DNA of 64,000 nucleotides from Geotalea sp. SG265 (GCF_022808985.1 NZ_JAKZFT010000001.1:124001-188000); one strand, 5' to 3'. Shown: positions 27,042 to 35,809, counted from the stretch's first letter. Made by a program: numbers and translations. The notes: generated by a model not told the origin, from the letters alone.

Positions 27042-28226
27042 TCAACGGGGGTGCAAGGGAAGATGTCTTCCCAACGCCTCCAAGGTTCTCGCAGCTTCTT
27101 CGGAGCCGTTTTCGGCTGCCTTGCCAAACCATCGGAAGGCTTCCCTCCTGTTCTGTTTTACTCCGCGGCCATGGAAGTACATGAGGCCTAGGCTGAACTG
27201 GGCCTGATCGAACCCCTGGTCCGCCGACTTGCGGTACCACTTGACCGCTTCCTTCCAATCCTGCTTTACCCCTTCCCCCTGTTCATACATCTGCCCCAGG
27301 TTGTTCTGGGCCTCGGCGTCCCCCTGACCAGCGGCCTTGCGAAACCATTTTGCCGCTTCTTTCCTGTTACGTTCGATCCCCTTGCCGTAGTAATACAATA
27401 CCCCCAGGTTGAACTGGGCTTCAGGAATGCCGTTTTCCGCAGCCCGGCGGTACCATTTGGCTGCTTCCTTTTTCCCTTCCGCTCCGCCGTCTCCCCGGTC
27501 ATAGAATAATCCCACCTTGAACTGGGCCTTGGCGTTTTTCTGCTCAGCGGCACGGCGGTACCATTTCAGGGCCTCCTTTTTGTCGGCCTCTACCCCTTCT
27601 CCCTTCTCGTACATGGAGGCAACGGCAAACTGGGCGGTAGACTTGCCCTGCTCAGCAGCCTTCAGGTACCAGCGGGCGGCCTCTTTTTTATCAAGTTCTA
27701 CGCCGACCCCCTTGTCATAAAACTGGGCGACGGTCAGCTGAGCTGCGGCATGTCCCTGCTCGGCAGCCTTGCGGTACCACGTGAAAGCTTCGCTTTCGTC
27801 CTGCCTGACCCCTTCCCCGGTCCGGTACATCTGGGCCAGGTTGTACTGGGCGGTCATGTGCCCCTGCTCGGCAGCCTTGCGATACCACCGAGCAGCCTCC
27901 TTACGATTGACGGCAGTGCCTTGCCCCAGGGCATAGGCAACCCCCAGGGCGTACTGGGCCTTGAGAAAACCTTGGTCTGCAGCCTTGCGGTACCATTTGA
28001 TCGCTTCGCCGGGGCTTGGTTTTCGTATCCCCTTTCCCTCGGCATACATGACGCCGATCTGATACAGCGCCTTTGGACTGCCATCGGTCCGAAATTCACG
28101 AATGGCCGAGGCAAAATCGCCATCCTTGTAGGCACGAAGTCCTGCCTCGTATTCGGCACTGGCCACCGATGCGGAGACAATGCCCATAAAGACCGACAGC
28201 ATGACCATCATTTTCCAGCGTCCCAT
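27042..28226 (-). CDS. Secreted Sel1-repeat (SLR) protein
   Basis: About 394 residues from the ATG at 28226, which has GGGGATAGGA upstream; earlier ATGs extend to 28262. A clear signal peptide ends SASVASA before EYEAG. It is followed by about ten 36-residue Sel1 repeats, each with the pattern AxWYRKAAEQG and AxYxLGxMYxxGxGV. Sel1 solenoids bind protein partners; the periplasmic partner is unknown. The repeats are very similar to each other, suggesting recent internal duplication. Followed by the convergent efflux operon end. Confidence 0.92.
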   Translation of the reverse strand: MGRWKMMVMLSVFMGIVSASVASAEYEAGLRAYKDGDFASAIREFRTDGSPKALYQIGVMYAEGKGIRKPSPGEAIKWYRKAADQGFLKAQYALGVAYALGQGTAVNRKEAARWYRKAAEQGHMTAQYNLAQMYRTGEGVRQDESEAFTWYRKAAEQGHAAAQLTVAQFYDKGVGVELDKKEAARWYLKAAEQGKSTAQFAVASMYEKGEGVEADKKEALKWYRRAAEQKNAKAQFKVGLFYDRGDGGAEGKKEAAKWYRRAAENGIPEAQFNLGVLYYYGKGIERNRKEAAKWFRKAAGQGDAEAQNNLGQMYEQGEGVKQDWKEAVKWYRKSADQGFDQAQFSLGLMYFHGRGVKQNRREAFRWFGKAAENGSEEAARTLEALGRHLPLHPR

Positions 28227-28314
28227 TCCTATCCCCCACTGCATGACATGAAGTTTTTGCAACTATTGCAAATCCCATCTTCAGGGTCAATAGGATTAAT
28301 GTGGGATGGACGAG

Positions 28315-28476
28315 AAGGCAGTCGTGGCATCGGGAGTGAGCGGCGAGCGGACGCCCGCCAGATGTTGAGCGAAGGTGATCTGTCACTCTTAAAGCATCGC
28401 GCGCCATTGCACGGGCGACACCACAAGGTCCGCAGCTGTAGCGACAGAGCGAACGGACGATGTCGCGACTGCGCTT
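28315..28476 (+). repeat. Dispersed hairpin repeat, copy B
   Basis: 162-base element. Arm 28315-28332 (AAGGCAGTCGTGGCATCG) pairs with 28458-28472 and the following bases, with G.T pairs where exact matches fail. Internal blocks GAGCGGCGAGCGGACGCC and AGGTCCGCAGCTGTAGCGAC are shared with the other copies. It lies upstream of the Sel1 gene and after the terminator of the hemerythrin operon. The diagnostic stem pair is A28329-T28461. Confidence 0.85.
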
Positions 28477-28490
28477 TCCTGGATGAGCTC

Positions 28491-28518
28491 AAAAAAAGGG
28501 CGTCTCACCTGGACGCCC
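28491..28518 (-). terminator. Intrinsic terminator of the hemerythrin operon
   Basis: On the minus strand GGGCGTC (28518-28512) and GACGCCC (28504-28498) form a 7-base stem with a seven-base loop, followed by seven T. It lies 27 bases past the hemerythrin gene stop. Confidence 0.8.
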
Positions 28519-28544
28519 CTTGCTTGTAGCCGCTATGCTTGGTT

Positions 28545-29111
28545 TTAAGCCGCTTTCAGGAGCACCTCCCGCTCGCAGGCCGCCACCAACTCTTGGTATT
28601 TCGCGGCAAATCCCGCCGCAGTCCGTGCCTCGGCCGCCTCATATCCGGCAATGATCCCATCGCGTGCCTCTTCAGGGATGAGCCTTTCCGCCAAAGGATA
28701 GAGGATGGTATCCTCTTTGGCGATATGATCCCTGAGGAGCGCCACATAAGCCAGGGCATTGTCGGCTATGTCCCGTTCCCGCCTGGTCTCCCCGGCCAGC
28801 GCCGCCAAGGCTGCCTCTTCCATGGCCTTCACATGCGCCCTGCCCAGGTCGTGCTCCATGAGCATGGCCGCCACCGGGCTGTTTTCCCTCGGCATGCCGT
28901 TTTGCACAAGCGCCTCGAAAAGCACGTCCTCTTCCTTGGCATGGTGGTAGCGGTCGGCATAGTTCCTGATGAAGTCCACTCCCGTCAGGAAGAAGCCATA
29001 ATCGGCAAAGGTGCCGGAGACTGTGGCCTCGGCATTTTTTTCCAAAACCGCCAGCATGCGCAGAATCAGCTTGTGCTCTGTCACCAGCGCCTTCGTAATG
29101 TCCCTTTTCAT
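28545..29111 (-). CDS. Hemerythrin-domain protein
   Basis: 188 residues, all one hemerythrin-like four-helix bundle. Candidate di-iron ligands are His and Glu in VTEHKLILRML, RYHHAKEEDVLF, LMEHDLGRAH and LRDHIAKEDTILYP. The sequence resembles the hemerythrin part of RIC/YtfE-type proteins, which repair Fe-S damage, but the N-terminal ScdA/DUF1858-like part is missing and a related piece is encoded separately two genes upstream. Oxygen, NO or iron handling is inferred. GAGGAGG precedes the ATG. Confidence 0.9.
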   Translation of the reverse strand: MKRDITKALVTEHKLILRMLAVLEKNAEATVSGTFADYGFFLTGVDFIRNYADRYHHAKEEDVLFEALVQNGMPRENSPVAAMLMEHDLGRAHVKAMEEAALAALAGETRRERDIADNALAYVALLRDHIAKEDTILYPLAERLIPEEARDGIIAGYEAAEARTAAGFAAKYQELVAACEREVLLKAA

Positions 29112-29113
29112 GA

Positions 29114-29569
29114 TCAGTTCCTCCTCTCGCCGTCCACACCGATGATTACCGTCTCCAGGGGAATGTCCTTCCCCGACTGCTGCAAAGCTTGCTTGACCAT
29201 CATGTCGAGCCCGCGGCAGCAGGGTACCTCCATGATAGCAACGGTGATGCTTTTTACTTCGTTGGCCCTGAAGATGGTCGCCAGCTTTTCCACGTAGCTG
29301 TCCGTCTCGTCCAGCTTCGGGCAGGCAATGGCCAGGGCCTTGCCTTTCAACAGATCACTGTGAAAGCTCCCCAGGGCGAAGGCCACGCAGTCGGCCGATA
29401 TGAGAATGTCGCTGTTATTGAAGTAGGGAGCGGTAGGCGGCACCAGGTGCAGCTGCACCGGCCACTGCCGAAGTTCCGACGGAGCCTTCTCCGTTGCCGT
29501 CGCTTTTGTCTCTTCCCGTTCGATCACCCTTGCCATGCTGCCGGGGCAGCCACATCCCAGATTGCTCAT
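29114..29569 (-). CDS. Conserved Cys-containing protein related to C-terminal part of Fe-S proteins
   Basis: 151 residues. The N terminus holds GCGCPGSM; the body (ILISADCVAFALGSFHSD, LAIACPKLD, IMEVPCCRGL) matches a domain I know from C-terminal parts of ferredoxin-fused proteins in anaerobes, but no complete ferredoxin CxxCxxC set is present. It may bind a metal or cluster through the scattered cysteines. Function is unknown. AAAGGAG upstream; two bases separate it from the hemerythrin gene. Confidence 0.75.
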   Translation of the reverse strand: MSNLGCGCPGSMARVIEREETKATATEKAPSELRQWPVQLHLVPPTAPYFNNSDILISADCVAFALGSFHSDLLKGKALAIACPKLDETDSYVEKLATIFRANEVKSITVAIMEVPCCRGLDMMVKQALQQSGKDIPLETVIIGVDGERRN

Positions 29570-29597
29570 TGTCGTCTCCTTTGTATTTGCGATTTAT

Positions 29598-29819
29598 TTA
29601 TGCAGCGTTCTTAGCCAAGTAGGCGTTTATTTCCGCTTCGATCCGCGCCTCGTCTTCCTTTGAAAGCCCATGGATGGACACCACATCCTTCAACAGGCAG
29701 ATGCCCACCTTGCAGGTGACACAACCGATCTCGTACCGGCTGAGGATCGCCCCTATCCCAGGATAGGTTGCAATCACATCCTGAACTGCTTTATTGCCCA
29801 AGTCGTTATTGAATTCCAT
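29598..29819 (-). CDS. Small DUF1858/ScdA_N-like protein
   Basis: 73 residues from the ATG at 29819 (GGGAGG upstream). The pattern VQDVIATYPGIGAILSRYEI followed by GCVTCKVGICLLKD resembles DUF1858 and the ScdA_N domain, small helical modules with a Cys pair that occur at the N terminus of RIC/YtfE proteins. As the promoter-proximal gene of the hemerythrin operon it looks like a split-off partner of the downstream hemerythrin protein. Assignment is by pattern only. Confidence 0.75.
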   Translation of the reverse strand: MEFNNDLGNKAVQDVIATYPGIGAILSRYEIGCVTCKVGICLLKDVVSIHGLSKEDEARIEAEINAYLAKNAA

Positions 29820-29846
29820 GTGCAGCCTCCCTCTCTTGATGATTCG

Positions 29847-29888
29847 AGCATAGGGCATTCTTTCGGGAAAGATTATGACCTGGGTCAA
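29847..29888 (-). promoter_or_regulatory. Hemerythrin operon promoter with CRP/FNR-type site at -41.5
   Basis: Minus strand: TTGACCCAGGTCAT (29888-29875), with palindromic core TGACC-CA-GGTCA centred at 29881.5, and a -10-like TATGCT (29852-29847). If transcription starts at 29840 the palindrome is centred at exactly -41.5, the class II activator position for CRP/FNR proteins. The half-site TTGAC-N4-GTCA resembles FNR/DNR-type sites. No good -35 is present, consistent with activator dependence. Confidence 0.6.
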
Positions 29889-29955
29889 AAAATAGGAACT
29901 TTGCGGGATGGGGTATACTGACGGTATGGGACCGCTTTCAGAGCCAAAGGACGTC

Positions 29956-30474
29956 ATGCTACTGGCGGTTGATGTGCATTACGGGGAGAGGATTGCCGTG
30001 GTCGCCGGGGTGGAGTTTGCCGACTGGGGCGATGCCGCTCCCCGGCGGGAGCTGGTCCTGGCCATGGAGGTGCCTGCGGCCTATACCCCGGGCCAGTTCT
30101 ACCAGCGGGAACTCCCCTGCATCCTGCGGCTATTGACTCATTACCAGCTGCAGCCCGGCTGCATGGTCATCGATGGCTATGTCTACCTGGATGGAGAGAA
30201 CAGGCCCGGGCTGGGCAAGCACCTCTTTGATGCCCTGGCAGGCACAGTGCCGGTAGTAGGCGTTGCCAAGAGCCGTTTTGCCGGCATCGGAGAACAATAT
30301 GCCGTCTACCGGGGCAAGAGCACCAGGCCCCTCTACGTCACCGCCGCCGGCATGGGACAGGAAACGGCAAAGGAACATATCCGGAGCATGCATGGACCAC
30401 ATCGTCTGCCCACCTTGCTGAAGCGTGTGGATCGGCTCTGCAGGGCATCACTCCTGCCGCGCCGATTACCATAG
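29956..30474 (+). CDS. Endonuclease V homologue, short form
   Basis: 172 residues from the ATG at 29956, which has AAAGGA four bases upstream; in-frame ATGs at 29926 and 29908 would add 10-16 residues. Endonuclease V features are seen: LLAVDVHYG (first Asp), YTPGQFYQRELPC (motif YxPGxxxxRE with Glu), MVIDGYVYL (second Asp) and VVGVAKSRF. The family cleaves inosine-containing nucleic acids. It is shorter than E. coli Nfi (about 223) and lacks the usual HPR part after the DG motif, so specificity may differ. Divergent from the hemerythrin operon. Confidence 0.78.
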   Translation: MLLAVDVHYGERIAVVAGVEFADWGDAAPRRELVLAMEVPAAYTPGQFYQRELPCILRLLTHYQLQPGCMVIDGYVYLDGENRPGLGKHLFDALAGTVPVVGVAKSRFAGIGEQYAVYRGKSTRPLYVTAAGMGQETAKEHIRSMHGPHRLPTLLKRVDRLCRASLLPRRLP

Positions 30475-30516
30475 GCATGGTCATGGCGCTTGTCGTGATT
30501 GGCCTTTGTCGTTTAC

Positions 30517-31836
30517 TCAAAAAGTCCAGCTGACTGCCGCACTGAAGATATTCACACTGCTTTCGTAGGACCCCGCCAGCGCGCCGCGGAGAAGGTTTTC
30601 CCCGGCTGCTTCTTTTTTAATTTCCCCTTCCGTAAAAAAAAGATGAGCATACCCGGCATCGACGGAAATGCCCTTATTGAACTTGTAGCCAAGACCTGCG
30701 GCGAGCCAGATCCGGTCGCTGTCCGGGACCCGCGGTGTTGCGTTTGCCGCATCCGGCACCGGGCTCTGGTCATAGGCCGCTCCCATGCGGAAGGTCCACA
30801 AGCCGGGCATGTAGATGCCGCCGATGGAATAGCGGAAGGTATCCCGCCAGTGGACGGTGGTCACGGCGTCCGTTTCGGCCGGGTTGTCGAACCTGATGCG
30901 GAGCTCATCGATGGTGCTCCAGTTGGTCCAGGTGATGTCGGCAACGGCCGCCATCTGGCTGGACAGGTTGTGTCGGATGCCCATGGTGACGCTGTCAGGC
31001 ATGGTCACCGTGGATGTGATCCCCGTATCGACGAAACGGGGGGTGGGATTTAATGCAGGAACCCGGTCGAAATCGGCGCTGCCGGACAGGGTGTGGCGGA
31101 CACGGGAGCGGTAGGCAACACCGACTCGCGTGCCGGGGGTCAATTCATAGAGGGCGCCGAGGTTGTACCCCCAGGACCAGTTGTCGGCCCTGAAGGTCAC
31201 GTAACCGTCCATGCTCTGCGGTGTTACGCCCGCTACACCGGCAAAGGCGAAGATGGTGCCGAAATCGATGGCATTGCTCAAGGTAGCCTTGAGGTACTGT
31301 GCATTGAATCCCGCCGCCACGCTGAGCTTGTCATTCAAGCGGCAGGCAACGACAGGATTGAGGTTGAGGCTGGTGAGTTCGGACCTGACCGCATGGTAGC
31401 GCCCTACCCAATCGGCGTTATAGGTGGTGTTCAGGCCGAAGGGAGAGAATACCCCTAACCCGGCGACTAGGCGGTCATTGATGCGCTGGCTGTAGTAGAG
31501 GTTGGGAATGACGACGGCACTCCCCGCATCCCCTCCCTCGCCACCGGTTAAAGCCTGCCCGTTGGCAAGTGTGGAGCCATGGTTCCTGAATTTGGCAGAT
31601 GGAACCGCTACATTTATGCCGCCGACGAACTGGGAATGTTCCAGGCGCGACAGACCTGCCGGATTGAAGAAGATCGTCGAAGCGTCCTCAGCCGCAGCTG
31701 CGCTCCCGGCAAATGCTGTCCCCAGACCCTTGATGCTCTGTTCCGTAATAGCCACTCCGGCGCCGGCAGCAGGATTCCCGTAAAGGATAAGGACGAGGCC
31801 GGCCAGGGCAACCAGTGCCCCATGCGCTCCTTTCAT
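30517..31836 (-). CDS. OmpP1/FadL-family outer-membrane transporter
   Basis: 439 residues from the ATG at 31836, which has AAGGAG upstream; the frame extends to 31917 without family sequence. Signal peptide (about 1-24, ending AAGA) is followed by GVAITEQSIKGLGTAFAG and NPAGLSRL, the FadL N-terminal hatch motif, then amphipathic beta strands to a C-terminal aromatic (VSWTF). FadL proteins admit hydrophobic compounds such as fatty acids or aromatics. Single gene, divergent from the kinase. Confidence 0.93.
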   Translation of the reverse strand: MKGAHGALVALAGLVLILYGNPAAGAGVAITEQSIKGLGTAFAGSAAAAEDASTIFFNPAGLSRLEHSQFVGGINVAVPSAKFRNHGSTLANGQALTGGEGGDAGSAVVIPNLYYSQRINDRLVAGLGVFSPFGLNTTYNADWVGRYHAVRSELTSLNLNPVVACRLNDKLSVAAGFNAQYLKATLSNAIDFGTIFAFAGVAGVTPQSMDGYVTFRADNWSWGYNLGALYELTPGTRVGVAYRSRVRHTLSGSADFDRVPALNPTPRFVDTGITSTVTMPDSVTMGIRHNLSSQMAAVADITWTNWSTIDELRIRFDNPAETDAVTTVHWRDTFRYSIGGIYMPGLWTFRMGAAYDQSPVPDAANATPRVPDSDRIWLAAGLGYKFNKGISVDAGYAHLFFTEGEIKKEAAGENLLRGALAGSYESSVNIFSAAVSWTF

Positions 31837-31927
31837 TATCACTCCTTGATCAGCATCGGAAATAGGGAGGCCCATAACATTGCAACTCACTAATTTTACC
31901 ATTACCACAGCAACCACGCCAGCCGAA

Positions 31928-31955
31928 GTGACACTTCCGCAAGGAATGATAGTAT
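31928..31955 (+). promoter_or_regulatory. Possible promoter of the histidine kinase gene
   Basis: GTGACA (31928-31933), 16 bases, TAGTAT (31950-31955), about 70 bases before the ATG. Match by eye only. Confidence 0.35.
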
Positions 31956-32028
31956 TTCTGGTAGATGCTGCCGATCAGCAAGGCGAGAGCGTGCGCCGAG
32001 CTTTAATTCCTGCAGGCCCGGGAGAGCT

Positions 32029-33513
32029 ATGGCTATCGGTGATGATCACTACGAAGAAAACCAACTGGTCCACAACCACAACTCCCACAAGGGACAGATC
32101 CTTGTGGAGCAAGTCAAGCAGCTTTACTCCCTGGCACCCTTGGGCTTCATCGCCACCTTCATCAATTCACTGATCGTCTTTTTCGTCATGAAAGAAGTAA
32201 TGCCACACGAAAAGCTCTTCCTCTGGCTCGGCACCCTCTGGAGCCTTATTGTGCTCAGGGTGGTACTCGTACTCTGGATCCGCAAGACGCAACTGAAGGA
32301 GGAGGATGGTCCCAAGTGGGCCACGCGCTTTATCGTCAGTCTATTCATTACCGGCAGTGCCTGGGGGTGCATCGGCTTACTCAATTTCAGCGGTGTTTCC
32401 CTTGCCCATCACGTTTTTATCGCCTTTGTTCTCGGCGGCATGGCGGCAGGGGCATCATCAACCTTCTCCATGCACCGGCTCGGGTACCTTGCCTTCTCCG
32501 TGCCTGCCCTTACCCCGCTCACCTTGCATTTCTTCACCATGCACGACGCTTTCCATTACGCCATGGGTGTTATGCTTGCCTTGTTCGGCCTCCTGCTCTG
32601 GAGAATAGCCGAGCACAATTATGCGATTAACAGGACCTCGCTGCTGCTCCGCTTCGAGAACATGGAAATAATTCAGCAGCTCAGAGAAGCCAAGGAACGG
32701 TTCGAGGGGCTCTACGGGAAATTGAAAGAAGAGGTCGATGCGAAGCATCGTGCCGAGGCCGAACTGAGGGCGCAACATGAACATCTGGAAAGGATCGTCC
32801 AGGAGCGGACGGCCGACCTGCTCGCCTTGAACAAGGAACTGGAGCAGTTCGCCTACGTGGCGTCCCACGATCTGCAGGAACCTCTGCGCATGGTGACGAG
32901 CTACTTGAAGCTGCTGAAGCAGAAATACCGGGAACGGCTGGACGAAAAGGCGGATGCCTATATCGACTTTGCCGTTGATGGCGGCATCCGAATGCAGAAG
33001 CTGATCGAAGGACTCCTGGCGTATTCCCGTTTTTCACGGGGGGGTGAGTTCAGACCGGTGGAGATGAACGGGGTATTTGCTGCCGCCGTGGCAAATCTGG
33101 ACACTGTCATAGGGGAAAGCAGCGCAACAGTGACCCGTGATGAATTGCCGACGGTGAATGGTGATGAGATTCAGTTGCAGCAACTGTTGCAGAATCTGAT
33201 CAGCAACGCGGTCAAGTATCGTGACCGGGAAAAGAAGCCGGCGGTGCATGTGTCTGCGGAAAGGCAGCAGGATCAGTGGATGATTTCGGTGCGGGATAAC
33301 GGCATCGGCATCGATCCCGATCATTTCGACAGGATATTCCAAATCTTCCAGCGGCTCCACAGCAGCGAAGAATACCCCGGCACAGGTATCGGTCTCGCTT
33401 CATGCAAGAAAATCGTCGAACGGCACGAAGGCAGGATATGGGTGCAATCCAAGCCGGGAGAAGGATCGGTGTTTTTCTTTACCCTTCCCACGGCCACACC
33501 TGAGAAAAATTAG
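32029..33513 (+). CDS. Membrane sensor histidine kinase
   Basis: 494 residues. About six hydrophobic segments occupy residues 30-195, then a coiled-coil (about 200-265), a HisKA domain with phosphoacceptor His in AYVASHDLQEPLRMV (about residue 283) and a HATPase_c domain (N box NLISNAVKY, G1 VRDNGIGIDPD, GTGIGLASCKKIVERH). The HDLQEPL type resembles phytochrome-like kinases. The sensor part has no periplasmic loop of size and no PAS domain; the signal is unknown. No response regulator is adjacent, so it is an orphan. GGGAGAG precedes the ATG. Confidence 0.93.
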   Translation: MAIGDDHYEENQLVHNHNSHKGQILVEQVKQLYSLAPLGFIATFINSLIVFFVMKEVMPHEKLFLWLGTLWSLIVLRVVLVLWIRKTQLKEEDGPKWATRFIVSLFITGSAWGCIGLLNFSGVSLAHHVFIAFVLGGMAAGASSTFSMHRLGYLAFSVPALTPLTLHFFTMHDAFHYAMGVMLALFGLLLWRIAEHNYAINRTSLLLRFENMEIIQQLREAKERFEGLYGKLKEEVDAKHRAEAELRAQHEHLERIVQERTADLLALNKELEQFAYVASHDLQEPLRMVTSYLKLLKQKYRERLDEKADAYIDFAVDGGIRMQKLIEGLLAYSRFSRGGEFRPVEMNGVFAAAVANLDTVIGESSATVTRDELPTVNGDEIQLQQLLQNLISNAVKYRDREKKPAVHVSAERQQDQWMISVRDNGIGIDPDHFDRIFQIFQRLHSSEEYPGTGIGLASCKKIVERHEGRIWVQSKPGEGSVFFFTLPTATPEKN

Positions 33514-33540
33514 GTGCTTTCGAAATTTGTGGAAAAGGGA

Positions 33541-33712
33541 AGGCAGTCGCGACGTCGCCCGCTCGCTCTGTCGCCACAGCTGCGGACCTTGCAGTGTCGA
33601 CCGCATAGAGTGCCGGCCGGAGCCAAGAAAGACGACGTTTCTTCGCTCCACATGCGGCGGGGGTCCGCTCGCCGCTATGGCTCGGCGCTTACTCCCGACG
33701 TCCCGCCTGCCT
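33541..33712 (-). repeat. Dispersed hairpin repeat, copy C
   Basis: 172-base element between convergent genes. Arms 33541-33557 and 33696-33712 pair at 15 of 17 positions. Internal blocks CCACAGCTGCGGACCTTG and GGTCCGCTCGCCGCT match other copies in inverted orientation. The diagnostic stem pair is G33554-C33699. Confidence 0.85.
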
Positions 33713-33741
33713 CGGAAGTGTCTGCAACCAGACCCTAGGCT

Positions 33742-34908
33742 TCACTTCCCCTCGATCCAGTAAATATCCCCCTTGGCAAAGTCAGCCACGTAGACAGTGC
33801 CCGCTTCGTCTTCACCGAAAGTGGAGATGTTCAGGGAGGTCTTGAGGAGCAGTTTTTTCTCCCATCTCCCGCCACTGCGCCGCAGCCCCCAGATCCTGCC
33901 GCTGCAGTAATCGCCAAAGAGATAGATGCCCTGCAAGGACGGAAAGTTTTTGCCTCGATAGACAAAGCCGCCGGTGATGGAACAATCCCCCTGGGAATGG
34001 TCATATTCTGCCACCGGCATTGTCAGTCCTTTCTTGCTGCAGTTTTTCCTTTCAAAACAGTGGAAACCTTCCATGATGTTCCAGCCGTAGTTTTCACCCC
34101 CCTTGCTCCCGGCAGGCTGTACGTCCACCTCTTCATAGAGATCCTGTCCCACATCGGCAATATAGAGGTCCCGGGTGGCACGGTCGAAGGAGAAGCGCCA
34201 GGGATTGCGCAGACCGTAGGCCCAAATCTCATTCTTAAAAGGATTGCCGGGAGGGATGCGGTATGGTATCGCCCCCGACGCAACATCCAGGCGAAGCATT
34301 TTCCCCAGAAAGGTGCCGAGGTTCTGGCCGTTTTTATGTGGATCACCAGCACTGCCACCGTCGCCGAAGCCGATGTAGAGATAGCCGTCGGGGCCGAAGG
34401 CGAGCTGGCCGCCGTTATGGTTAGCGTATGGCTGGGTCACGTTCAGGATCATCCGGGCCGAAGCTGGATCAGCGCGGTTCGGGTCGCTGCCGACCCGGTA
34501 GCAGGCGACCGTTGAGTTGCCGATCCCCCGATGGTTGGTGTAGTTGACGTAAAACTCGCCGTCTTTTTTGAAGCGGGGAGAAAAAGCGATACCGAGGAGC
34601 CCCTGCTCCGAGCCGGACGACTTGACCAGGCGTTTGATATCCAGGAACGGCGTCGGCAGGATTTTTCCGCCACTGATGATCCGCACCAACCCTTTTTTTT
34701 CCAGAACGAAAAGCCTGCCGCTGCCGTCCCCAGGGCTGGCGACATCGGTCGGTTCATCAAATCCGGAAGCGATCTTATGGAGGGAGATGGAAGGAAAAGA
34801 CCCTGCGGTGGGGGCTGCCTGGATAGCACCTGCAATTTTTGCCAGCCACGGCAACGAAACGAGCAGCAACAAGCAGGTCATGAGCGACGCTTTCCACGGG
34901 TATCCCAT
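33742..34908 (-). CDS. Secreted PQQ-dependent sugar (aldose) dehydrogenase-like protein
   Basis: 388 residues from the ATG at 34908, which has GGAGG five bases upstream. A signal peptide (ending AIQA) precedes a six-bladed propeller of the soluble glucose/sorbosone dehydrogenase family: GRLFVLEKKGLVRII, EQGLLGIAFSP, NHNGGQLAFGPDGYLYIGFG, WAYGLRNPWRFSFD and FGDYCSGRIWG. His in ANHNGGQL is at the family's active-site position. It would oxidise aldoses or related compounds in the periplasm if PQQ is available; no PQQ genes are in this window. Single gene, convergent with the kinase. Confidence 0.88.
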   Translation of the reverse strand: MGYPWKASLMTCLLLLVSLPWLAKIAGAIQAAPTAGSFPSISLHKIASGFDEPTDVASPGDGSGRLFVLEKKGLVRIISGGKILPTPFLDIKRLVKSSGSEQGLLGIAFSPRFKKDGEFYVNYTNHRGIGNSTVACYRVGSDPNRADPASARMILNVTQPYANHNGGQLAFGPDGYLYIGFGDGGSAGDPHKNGQNLGTFLGKMLRLDVASGAIPYRIPPGNPFKNEIWAYGLRNPWRFSFDRATRDLYIADVGQDLYEEVDVQPAGSKGGENYGWNIMEGFHCFERKNCSKKGLTMPVAEYDHSQGDCSITGGFVYRGKNFPSLQGIYLFGDYCSGRIWGLRRSGGRWEKKLLLKTSLNISTFGEDEAGTVYVADFAKGDIYWIEGK

Positions 34909-35061
34909 GCCGTCCTCCGGATCGAAGATTGGTGTGCTCATTGTCATTGTAGCCAGCAAAGCCGCAGATGCAACGGCAGCGGCCCACGACGGCTGTCTGG
35001 CTTTGGCTGCAATAGGCTGTACAATTTACATAAGGAATATTCCTCTCCGGGAGGTATGGAT

Positions 35062-35556
35062 ATGCAACGAGCGGAGATAATCAGGAGGATTTCTTCGGGT
35101 ATGGTTGCCGGGCTGGCCGGCACAGCCCTCACTCAGGGGCTGCAGATGGCGGGACAGAAGGCCGCTCCGGAGCAGATGCCCCCCATCAGGCAACATCCGG
35201 GCGAGTACATGGTTGAAAAGGTGGAAAAACTGCTGGCGCCTGAAAAACGGGAAAAGGTGCCGAAAGTGCTGGAGAAGGGATTGGCACAGGCCTTGGGCAT
35301 GGGGTACGGCCTGACCTTCGGCGTGATCTACGATCTGCTCCATCGGCGCAGGTCGAACCTGCTTTGGGAAGGGACGGCGCTGGGACTTGCAACCTGGGCG
35401 GTCGGCTACCTGGGATGGCTCCCGGCGACGAGGCTCATGCCCCGCATTACCCGTCAGAAGCCCGGCCAGGTGGCGGGAGGCATCGTCACCCACATATTGT
35501 ACGGCATTGCCACGGCTGGGACGTTGCGACTGCTGCGCAACAGGCGGGCCGCATAA
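35062..35556 (+). CDS. Hypothetical membrane protein, possibly DUF1440/YagU-like
   Basis: 164 residues from the ATG at 35062, with GGGAGG seven bases upstream; the ATG at 35056 is too close to that site. Hydrophobic segments lie near 10-28, 80-95, 105-125 and 140-158. An amphipathic charged stretch (about 45-75, rich in Lys and Glu) separates the first two. The layout resembles small YagU-like membrane proteins, but I cannot assign a function. Confidence 0.6.
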   Translation: MQRAEIIRRISSGMVAGLAGTALTQGLQMAGQKAAPEQMPPIRQHPGEYMVEKVEKLLAPEKREKVPKVLEKGLAQALGMGYGLTFGVIYDLLHRRRSNLLWEGTALGLATWAVGYLGWLPATRLMPRITRQKPGQVAGGIVTHILYGIATAGTLRLLRNRRAA

Positions 35557-35600
35557 GCCGAGCCGGGCGAGACGAGAAACGGGAAAAGGAGGTGGCGCCC

Positions 35601-35777
35601 TTGCCACGAATCGAGCTTACCGCTAGTGAAGCAACCATGCTCTCGGAGATACTGCAGAGCTATCTTAAAGACCTGCGGGCGGAGATTGTCGCTACGGAAA
35701 ACAGGGAATGGCGGGAAGAGATGAAGAACCGGGAAAATTTCGTCAAAGGGGTGGTGCAGCGTCTTTCCGCCGGTTAA
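35601..35777 (+). CDS. Small conserved-looking hypothetical protein
   Basis: 58 residues from a TTG at 35601 with AAGGAGG six bases upstream; a GTG at 35592 lies inside that site. The sequence MPRIELTASEATMLSEIL continues as one long charged amphipathic helix ending QRLSAG. It follows the preceding membrane protein gene by 44 bases. No known domain; codon pattern and ribosome site support a real gene. Confidence 0.55.
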   Translation: MPRIELTASEATMLSEILQSYLKDLRAEIVATENREWREEMKNRENFVKGVVQRLSAG

Positions 35778-35809
35778 AGCAGAAAGGGGCTGGTGGGGAA
35801 GGTCGCCGG

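Noticed and set aside
31880-32173. Small plus-strand frame before the histidine kinase
   Set aside because: It has no ribosome site and overlaps the kinase start, which is supported by GGGAGAG.
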